Source: Andalucia godoyi
Lineage: Eukaryota; Discoba; Jakobea; Jakobida; Andaluciidae
Reading direction: 5' to 3'
Assembly: GCA_009859145.1 (NCBI GenBank)
Contig: VRVR01000045.1
Location: forward strand, 31,033 to 95,032
DNA length: 64,000 bases
This document shows, piece after piece, positions 57,874-64,000 of the stretch (its first letter is position 1; every line of letters begins with the position of its first letter). The position numbers and the translations under genes are program-made. Under the pieces are notes generated by a model. The model had not been told where the DNA came from. It searched no databases and saw only the letters and a list, made by a program, of their open reading frames with translations.

Positions 57874-59358
57874 TCATTGTTGCTCGGTAAGATAAACAAC
57901 AACAACAGGCTCTGTGACTTCGATTCCCGAACTGCGAGGCACCACAATGTGAGCATGTGAGGTGCTGACGGTCACCGGAGAACCTTGCAGTTTCACAGCA
58001 ATACGAAGCTTGGAATTCCCCGTCCTCTTCAGCATGTTGGGAGTGGAATTCACGCCAAAAGTAGAAGCGGATGAAGACGTTGACAAAACATTTGATGATG
58101 GGATGGCGGACAAGGAGGCAGATGCTAGTGATGCCGCCGCCTCTGACGCGGGATTCTCAGCATTGCCGGTTTGCTCTTCGGTGAGCACCGCCAGGAAAAT
58201 ACTGTCAATGAGCATCGGATTGGATGATACTCCCACTGCGGAAAAGAACGCTTCATTAGCCTTTATCACGCGACCTTTGGCGTTCTTTGGCGCTTCATTC
58301 TTGTCTTCGTCCTTTGCAGAAGCTTCCGCGGCGGGCTCTTCATTTGAGACGGACGAAAGCGGGCCAGATACAACTGCCGCTGGAAATGGGCATTCCCAGA
58401 AGCCAAACGACGGTGCGTTCCATTCAATCCAGTGATCCCACTCATCTCTGCAATAACACTGTCGTCCGTAGAGCGTCGAAGAGTCGACCATCTTGATGCT
58501 GGAGTGGTGTGCGGAGAGCGGCACCTGTACTGCCGTACTGCCGGCGGTGTGAGAATAAAACGCGCCTCCATGTGATCCAATACCCCCTGTAGCCGCAGCG
58601 CCAGCAGCATTGCCATTTGCAGTGCTGTTTTGTCCGCTGCTATTCATACTTGTGCCGCTCGCAACGCCGTTGGCAGCCGTTGAGCCGAATGAAGTTGCAG
58701 ATCCCGACGACGTGCTGCTGTTCGCACCTCCACTGGTCGCGGACCCTGAGGTCTGTGGAAGAGCAAAAAACCGCGATCCATCACCATGCATGTGCCCGTG
58801 ATGCAAAGGATGCGAAACCGACCCTGCGCCGGCTCCTGTGCCGGCACCTGCGGACGAATGCATGCCACTCATCTGCGGATGACCATGGTGCTGCGCCATG
58901 CCCATTCCAACGCCGATGCTATTCGTATTGATATTCATATTCATGTACTGTGGCATCGGGGTAATGAGCGACGTTTGTGTTCCCGCCGCTCCCGGGGACC
59001 CGTAGAAGGGCAGCGTAATGACCGGAAGTCCGGCCGTTGAAAGAGCAGGGCGACCTCTCTTCTTTGGCGGATCATCGCAGCACATCGGGAGTGAGAGCTT
59101 TAGACACCGGACACACGGCCGTTGTTCGTCGCACTTCTTGTGAGCCCTTCTGCAGTTTGCGCACGCTTGGCGCGATAACGAAGCAGACGACGACGACGCA
59201 TTCAAATTGTTTGTGGAACTCGGATCGTACGAGTCCGATACTGGAGACGATGGCGCAGACGAAGATGATGGACGCCGGACCTGAACCGTCACTGGGACCG
59301 TCACCGGAACCGTCATGGCAGACGATGACGCTGACGATGACACTTCAGAAGACGACAT
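57874..59358 (-). CDS. Zn2Cys6 transcription factor (ERT1/AcuK-like, PAS-type C-terminus)
   Basis: This 494-residue protein has six zinc-binding Cys at 66, 69, 76, 82, 85 and 93 (CANCRRAHKKCDEQRPCVRC), followed by the basic PPKKRGRP linker. That is the binuclear cluster arrangement of fungal Gal4-type factors, closest to the ERT1/RDS2/AcuK group with KKRGRP. A Ser/Gly/Ala-rich middle section follows. A CYCRDEWDHWIEW motif and a PAS-like region (GRVIKANEAFFSAVGVSSNP, ending VVVVYLTEQQ) close the protein. In fungi this group controls gluconeogenesis and respiration genes. Binding DNA in the nucleus is likely; the targets here are unknown. Confidence 0.88.
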   Translation of the reverse strand: MSSSEVSSSASSSAMTVPVTVPVTVQVRRPSSSSAPSSPVSDSYDPSSTNNLNASSSSASLSRQACANCRRAHKKCDEQRPCVRCLKLSLPMCCDDPPKKRGRPALSTAGLPVITLPFYGSPGAAGTQTSLITPMPQYMNMNINTNSIGVGMGMAQHHGHPQMSGMHSSAGAGTGAGAGSVSHPLHHGHMHGDGSRFFALPQTSGSATSGGANSSTSSGSATSFGSTAANGVASGTSMNSSGQNSTANGNAAGAAATGGIGSHGGAFYSHTAGSTAVQVPLSAHHSSIKMVDSSTLYGRQCYCRDEWDHWIEWNAPSFGFWECPFPAAVVSGPLSSVSNEEPAAEASAKDEDKNEAPKNAKGRVIKANEAFFSAVGVSSNPMLIDSIFLAVLTEEQTGNAENPASEAAASLASASLSAIPSSNVLSTSSSASTFGVNSTPNMLKRTGNSKLRIAVKLQGSPVTVSTSHAHIVVPRSSGIEVTEPVVVVYLTEQQ

Positions 59359-59651
59359 CTACTTCACACTTTTACTCCAGCACGCACACGCCGAAAACGC
59401 ACACGAAAGCACCCTCTGATCGCACGCGAAACCTGGAGAAACTGGCAAAGACGAACAAGACTGCACTTGAGACAGCAGAAAATGAAATCACGAAACGAAT
59501 TCACGGAATGAAATGACAAATACGAAAACAATGTCTTGGCGAACGACGGGAACGGGGGTTTTGGGCTTTTTAGGAGGGTACTTGTCGGGGTTCCGGGAAG
59601 GCGGGGGTTCGGGAAAGCACCGATGTCCGATGGCCAATTTGGGGGGGTGTC

Positions 59652-59698
59652 ATGTCAGTGACGCTCTCTGACACTGACACGGACTCGGACACTGACAT
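59652..59698. repeat. Inverted repeat, 9-bp arms
   Basis: ATGTCAGTG at 59652-59660 is the reverse complement of CACTGACAT at 59690-59698. The same ATGTCAGTGAC word recurs at 59912-59922, the start of the next gene. Confidence 0.75.
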
Positions 59699-59743
59699 TG
59701 GGGGGGGATTTTTCTCCCGCGCTCGGAGGGATGTGTGCCTCGA

Positions 59744-59841
59744 GAGTCAAGAGTCAAGAGTCAAGAGTCAAGAGTCAAGAGTCAAGAGTCAAGAGTCAAG
59801 AGTCAAGAGTCAAGAGTCAAGAGTCAAGAGTCAAGAGTCAA
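59744..59841. repeat. Perfect heptamer tandem repeat (GAGTCAA)14
   Basis: 98 bases of exact seven-base period. Because seven is not a multiple of three, any reading frame would translate it as the 7-residue repeat ESRVKSQ. Confidence 0.95.
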
Positions 59842-59911
59842 GATGCACTGCTGCATCTTCATCTTTCGAAATCGCTCATGTTAACTGGCTGTTGGAGAGC
59901 GGGGGAGTAGG

Positions 59912-60451
59912 ATGTCAGTGACCCAACTTGGAGAGCTAGGTGCGGCTTCCATGTGTGGCGGTGGTGTGTCGCCGGAGCTGCAAGCGTGGATTATCCCTGC
60001 ACAAATCCAGTCTGCCAAGCCGAGGCTGGATGCTCCAGTGCAAGGCTACTTTGCGTCGCGCATCTACCCGTCGTTTGCATCGTATGATCGTGCGGAGCTA
60101 GGAGATCGCAGCACGTCGGAGCAAATGCATCTCGTGGAGTGCAATCACAGTGACAATGACACCACGGTCGCATTCTTCCGCGGACGCATTCTGTCGCAAA
60201 TGGAAGCAATCCCATCACCCATTTCGCAGAGTGCGGATTCTCAATCACAGGCCAATGGATCCGGAAACCAGAAAGACCCTCGCGTGTTTATGATGCAGTC
60301 AGGGGTCGCAGGAGAAAGGAAACTCGTGGCTGTGAATCGCATCGCCGAATTCAAACTGGCCGGCGATGAGTTTCGACAGTCGATTCTCTCCAAGGCCAAA
60401 GCATACCTGAGTGTCGCGAGTCAGGCGCATGCACAGCCGCCGATTTCCTGA
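59912..60451 (+). CDS. Orphan protein of 179 residues
   Basis: Starts at ATG 59912 (MSVTQLGELGA). The composition is normal, with a plausible folded segment (PVQGYFASRIYPSFASYDRA) and a C-terminal part EFKLAGDEFRQSILSKAKAY. There is no signal peptide or membrane helix. I recognise no family. It is the only reasonable frame between the Zn2Cys6 and Bfr1-like genes. Confidence 0.5.
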   Translation: MSVTQLGELGAASMCGGGVSPELQAWIIPAQIQSAKPRLDAPVQGYFASRIYPSFASYDRAELGDRSTSEQMHLVECNHSDNDTTVAFFRGRILSQMEAIPSPISQSADSQSQANGSGNQKDPRVFMMQSGVAGERKLVAVNRIAEFKLAGDEFRQSILSKAKAYLSVASQAHAQPPIS

Positions 60452-61055
60452 TGATTGAGTGTCGTGGGCCGACGTCGATGCATGTCAGAATCTCCGGTCT
60501 CGTCCATTGAAACAGCTGCTTGTCCAACACTGTAACAGTCGGTAAGCACGGTGCCATTCGATCGCTCGGGAAAGTGTCGTCCAGGACGCTCTAAGACGCA
60601 AGCGATTTCGTCGGTTGTTCGGCGTACAGAATACAGGTACACCATGAATTACAATAAATAACAGCGAAAATAGAAAACAAAAGTGAAAAGAATGGCGTGT
60701 TTTCCCTCCTGCCGTAGACTGTCCGAAATGGCTCTCCAGTCTTTCCAAGCCTCGACCACTGTAGTCAGAAGGTGCGCACGTGGCAAAAAATAATAAAAAA
60801 ACGAGTTGCACGCGTGATGCATCGCCATGCGTCATGCATGGAGGCTTTTTTTTCTCTTATTGGCAACTGTGGAATTCAGCAGTCTTTGGTGACCTTGGGT
60901 TCGTTCGATCATTCCGCCTTCCTTCTTCGCTGTGCCTTCTTTTTTATTCTGATCTTGTTTCTCTGTTGTTTGTTTGTTTTGTTTTTAATTAAATTAGTGC
61001 AGTGGTCCTGATTTTGATCATTTTTGAAAAGAAAAAGACAACGAGTTCGTGGATC
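60452..61055. other. Intergenic, promoter of the Bfr1-like gene
   Basis: T-rich near the right end (about 60937-61000). No coding signal. Confidence 0.45.
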
Positions 61056-62747
61056 ATGTCGACAGCTTATTTGACGCCTGAGCAGGAGTCTCGAAAGCGC
61101 GAGCTGATGGCGATTTCTCGTCCTGAAGACAGTGTTTTCAAGACTAAGCTGGAGGCGATTGAAGCGGAGATTGCGGCGTTCACGAAAGTGATTGACCAGG
61201 GTAAGAGCACGATGGCGAGTGCAAAGGAGAACAAGAACTCTGCATCCAGCGAGGTTACCGACCGCAAGGCAGCCATCGCCAAGATCATGGAACGGCTCAA
61301 TCCGCTGCAGGAGACCCGTGAGAGACTTGACCGCGAGGTCAAGGCTGCAAACGAGGCGAAGGAGCGCATTGCTGCAGATCTGCAGAAAAAGCGCGAGGCT
61401 CTCGAAGGCTTGAAGTCGGAAGTTGAGATTGACCGTCAGGTGGAGACGCTTGAACACCAGATTGAAAGCGGTAACCTGTCGTTGCCCGAGGAAAAGAAGA
61501 TTTTGCAGAAGATTTCGACTCTTCGCAAGCAGAAGCCTGTCTTTGCCGAGCTTGCACAGGCCCAAAAGGGGCTCGATGCCGCATGGCAGGTTGTGAAGGC
61601 GCTTCAATCCGAATTCAACGCGTCACGGAACGCAGTGAATGCAGTGCGTGATGAACTCAAGGCTGCCCACAATGGTCTTCATGAATACATGCAGAAACAC
61701 AAAGCTGACCTGCCGAATTTCGAGACTGTGATTGCCAAGATGAACGAGGCATATGAGAAGCGAAAGGAGAAGCAGGCCGAACGGGATGCCTTGTACAAGA
61801 ATCACCGATCTGCCGTCGACGCTTTCTTCGGCGCTCAAAAGGAGCTGTCCAAGATTAGAGACGTGGAATACCGAAACCGCCGTGCTCACGAGAACCGTGA
61901 ACGCAGAAGAATCGAAGAAGAGGAGCAGAAGACGGAAATGGAATCGAATCGCAAGGCACAGTGGCTCTCGGAAATTGAAATGTGCGCCTCGCTGATCAGC
62001 TTTTTGGAGAATCTCTCGGAAAACTCGGAAAAAAAGGAGGCAGAGGCACGTAAGCAGCGTGAGACTCATCGTGCGCTTTCCAAGCTTGAGGAGCAAGGGT
62101 ACTTCATCAAGAAGAAGGGAGAACCGAACAAGAATATGAAGAAGGAGATTGCGTCTGCGCAGAAGAAGTCTGCTGCAGCCGCTCAGCAGGTCCCGGCACC
62201 AGTTGCCGCTGCTTCCAGCAGCAAGGAAGAGGCTCCTGCAAGCGATACCCCGGCGCAGCCAAAGGAGGAGCGCAAGTTGGTTATTCCGTTTGAGAAGCTC
62301 CAGGCTTTTGGATCTTTGGAAGTTCCAGCCCCTGTTACGTGGGCTGACGTGCCGGTTGCCATTGAAGCTGTCAAGCAGAAGAAGACTGTCTTTGAAGGCA
62401 AGCGCGAGGAAGCAATGAAGAAGTTGGATGAAGATCTTGCCAAGATTGCTCTGGACTTTGAGAAGAAGAGAAAGATCGAGGAAGAGCGCGATGTGCAGCG
62501 CGAAGCCGAGCGCCAAAAGGAGCGTGATGAGAAGGAGAAGGAGCGTGAGAAGGAGCGCTCTGAAAAGGAGAAGGAACGTGAGAAGGAGCGCGAAGCTAGG
62601 AATAAGGAGAAAGCTGAGAAGAAGGAAAAGAGAGACAAGGAGAATGCCGGCAAAGAGCCGAAGGAGTACAAGAATAAGCAGAAGAAGGACAGACTGCCTC
62701 CTGTCGCACCGGACTCTGCAGCGTCCGTGGATGCTATTACCGAATGA
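61056..62747 (+). CDS. Bfr1-like coiled-coil protein
   Basis: 563 residues from the ATG at 61056 (MSTAYLTPEQESRK). Nearly the whole protein is charged helix. The segment EIDRQVETLEHQIESGNLSL followed by PEEKKILQKISTLRK is the hallmark of the Bfr1 family, whose yeast member associates with polysomes and ER-bound mRNPs. An Ala/Pro linker separates a C-terminal Lys/Glu tail (EKERDEKEKEREKERSEKEK, then KNKQKKDRLPP). Expected role: mRNA-ribosome association or nuclear segregation; direct function unproven. It converges with the mutase gene. Confidence 0.8.
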   Translation: MSTAYLTPEQESRKRELMAISRPEDSVFKTKLEAIEAEIAAFTKVIDQGKSTMASAKENKNSASSEVTDRKAAIAKIMERLNPLQETRERLDREVKAANEAKERIAADLQKKREALEGLKSEVEIDRQVETLEHQIESGNLSLPEEKKILQKISTLRKQKPVFAELAQAQKGLDAAWQVVKALQSEFNASRNAVNAVRDELKAAHNGLHEYMQKHKADLPNFETVIAKMNEAYEKRKEKQAERDALYKNHRSAVDAFFGAQKELSKIRDVEYRNRRAHENRERRRIEEEEQKTEMESNRKAQWLSEIEMCASLISFLENLSENSEKKEAEARKQRETHRALSKLEEQGYFIKKKGEPNKNMKKEIASAQKKSAAAAQQVPAPVAAASSSKEEAPASDTPAQPKEERKLVIPFEKLQAFGSLEVPAPVTWADVPVAIEAVKQKKTVFEGKREEAMKKLDEDLAKIALDFEKKRKIEEERDVQREAERQKERDEKEKEREKERSEKEKEREKEREARNKEKAEKKEKRDKENAGKEPKEYKNKQKKDRLPPVAPDSAASVDAITE

Positions 62748-62972
62748 GCTTATTAGACTTGATCTGTTTCTTTCTCAGTGCTGTTTCTGTGTTGTTGTTT
62801 TTGGTTGTGATTGATTTAAAGATGAAAGTGCGAACGAGCAAAAACAATGATTACCTGAGTTGACTGTGCCGGGCATCGACGCAAGTCCTCTCTGACTGTA
62901 TTGTATGTTCTGTACATTGCTTGATCGTTGCGAATTTGCAATAGAGCTGGAACGGAGCTCGGATGCGTTCCT

Positions 62973-64000
62973 TCACTGGTGAATGTTCGCCGAGTCGCTG
63001 GGATCTCCTGTAGCGGAGCAGATTCTTCGCAGCAGCGGCATAACTTCGTCACCAGTGAAACGTCCAAGAACACCTTGCGCTAAGCTCTTTTCATCAAATT
63101 TTGTACAAGGGTCCGTCGTCTTCCACCTCGATGCTGCTGTGCATCGTCCAATGATGAAAGGAACAGGTTCGTGAGAATGATCTTCAAACGAACAGGGGGT
63201 GGAGTGGTCACCCGTTACACAAAGTGCAACGTCTGCCGGAAGATCTCGCATCAGCAGTCCAACAACGTCGTCGCACTTCTTCAACATTCTGGACTTGATT
63301 TCCACTGAGCCATCATGGCCCGCATCATCCACGCACTTCACGTGAAGGAAAACAAAATCTACCGGTCCAGATATCGGCGACAACATATCTGTCTCCTCGG
63401 CTGAAGGCAGGTACACCGACGGCGCGCTGGAAACGGTGCGGTGGTGGAACAGTTGAATGGCTGCTCGGCCCTTCATCATCAGATTCGAATCATAGTCACC
63501 AGTTGTCCCGCTGGGAACAATGACTGGAAGACCGAGGCAGAGCCCTAAGCCCTTGATACAGGCAGTGGGTGCAATCATCACCTGAACAAAAGGCGATTCT
63601 CGCAAAAAGCGGAACGGCGGCGTCTGGATCCGAACTCCAGCCCCACGGAGCAACACGCAATTTGCAGGTGGCAGACTGTTCTCAATGCGCTGCAAGTTCA
63701 GAGGATGGCATTCCAACAGGGTGGAAAAAATGTCGGAAAGCGCATTCACCAGATCACACGTGAATAATGCAGCGTTGTACTGCGGGTCATCAGCAGGAAC
63801 AGTTGGAGCACACATGACAAGGGGCAAGTTATCTCGAAGCGGGTCCGTGCCGGAAATTGCATCACTAAGGCCAGGCCCTCTCACTCGAACCCCACAACGA
63901 TGTTCTGTAGAGTACTGAACAAGAACGGAGTATCCTCTGAACTTGGGTTCAAACACTCCGAGATCGGCGCATTTTTCCGAGAGATACGCGCACAACGGAG
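62973..64000 (-). CDS. Archaeal-type cofactor-independent phosphoglycerate mutase (5' part beyond window)
   Basis: The frame is open from the right edge to a stop at 62973, giving about 342 residues; the start lies outside. Alkaline-phosphatase-superfamily metal ligands are visible in VDDAGHDGS and TGDHSTPCSFEDHSHEPVPF, with the substrate-binding middle section (ADDPQYNAALFTCDLVNALS; LCLGLPVIVPSGTTGDYDSN). This matches the archaeal (apgM) class rather than the plant/bacterial gpmI class. It interconverts 3- and 2-phosphoglycerate without 2,3-bisphosphoglycerate. The eukaryotic context (Bfr1-like neighbour) makes transfer or deep loss-and-retention plausible. Confidence 0.85.
   Translation of the reverse strand, partial: PLCAYLSEKCADLGVFEPKFRGYSVLVQYSTEHRCGVRVRGPGLSDAISGTDPLRDNLPLVMCAPTVPADDPQYNAALFTCDLVNALSDIFSTLLECHPLNLQRIENSLPPANCVLLRGAGVRIQTPPFRFLRESPFVQVMIAPTACIKGLGLCLGLPVIVPSGTTGDYDSNLMMKGRAAIQLFHHRTVSSAPSVYLPSAEETDMLSPISGPVDFVFLHVKCVDDAGHDGSVEIKSRMLKKCDDVVGLLMRDLPADVALCVTGDHSTPCSFEDHSHEPVPFIIGRCTAASRWKTTDPCTKFDEKSLAQGVLGRFTGDEVMPLLRRICSATGDPSDSANIHQ

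Larger units (their letters stand above)
59359..59911. other. Intergenic with G runs, inverted repeat and heptamer array
   Basis: This is the upstream region of both the Zn2Cys6 gene and the orphan gene at 59912. It contains two G7 runs, an inverted repeat and a 14-copy GAGTCAA array, so an open frame across 59652-59921 is largely repeat translation. Confidence 0.6.

Noticed and set aside
59652-59921. A protein with ESRVKSQ repeats
   Set aside because: The frame is mostly translation of the (GAGTCAA)14 array; any frame across a seven-base repeat is open in this way. There is no conserved flank.
1-64000. CRISPR arrays, tRNA and rRNA genes
   Set aside because: No repeat-spacer pattern and no tRNA cloverleaf with a GGTTCRA-type B box was found by eye in the intergenic spaces; the heptamer array has no spacers. 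A covariance-model scan would be needed to exclude tRNAs fully.

Overview
The window looks like nuclear DNA from a free-living, phagotrophic single-celled eukaryote. Eukaryote-only genes are present (Sec24, SMC2, the APC/C subunit Cdc23, Tap42, F-box proteins, a ubiquitin protease). Almost every gene is one uninterrupted reading frame, including frames of 1,747, 1,701 and 1,501 codons, so the genome is intron-poor. TAA, TAG and TGA all end real genes, so the code is standard. Intergenic spaces are short and full of purine/pyrimidine tracts and microsatellites. I cannot name the species. An intron-poor flagellate such as a jakobid, or an amoeboid protist, would fit, but that is inference.

Layout. 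1-7.9 kb: a secreted seven-blade RCC1-type protein running off the left edge, a decayed hAT transposon with matching terminal repeats, a GH25 lysozyme, and the wreck of a second, c-type-like lysozyme. 7.9-17 kb: Sec24, a gene-poor stretch with small ORFs and a short F-box protein, a GT31 glycosyltransferase and a larger F-box protein. 17-26.6 kb: a 1,747-residue coiled-coil/low-complexity protein and condensin SMC2. 27-35 kb: a redox and methylation neighbourhood, with a membrane-anchored COMT-type O-methyltransferase carrying a zinc-knuckle-like insert, a Rieske oxygenase with a one-base frameshift, and a four-module flavin protein (luciferase-like monooxygenase, class I glutamine-amidotransferase-like, ApbE flavin transferase, flavin reductase). 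35.6-43.4 kb: a Cu(+)-ATPase with three aberrant CX3C metal-binding modules before two normal ones, and APC8/Cdc23. 43.7-50 kb: a basic low-complexity protein, a Prx5-type peroxiredoxin, a secreted beta-propeller-like protein, a small membrane protein and a leucine-rich-repeat protein. 50-64 kb: a USP-family deubiquitinase, a single-AAA ATPase, Tap42/alpha4, a Zn2Cys6 transcription factor, an orphan protein next to a 14-copy heptamer repeat, a Bfr1-like coiled-coil protein, and an archaeal-type phosphoglycerate mutase running off the right edge.

Themes. Ubiquitin and cell-cycle genes are numerous (two F-box proteins, an AMN1-like LRR protein, Cdc23, USP, SMC2), but this may be chance. The strongest candidate for an undescribed system is 27-35 kb, where the Rieske oxygenase and the flavin fusion are divergently arranged over about 0.5 kb and the methyltransferase lies next to them. 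All calls are from reading the sequence; no database search was run.
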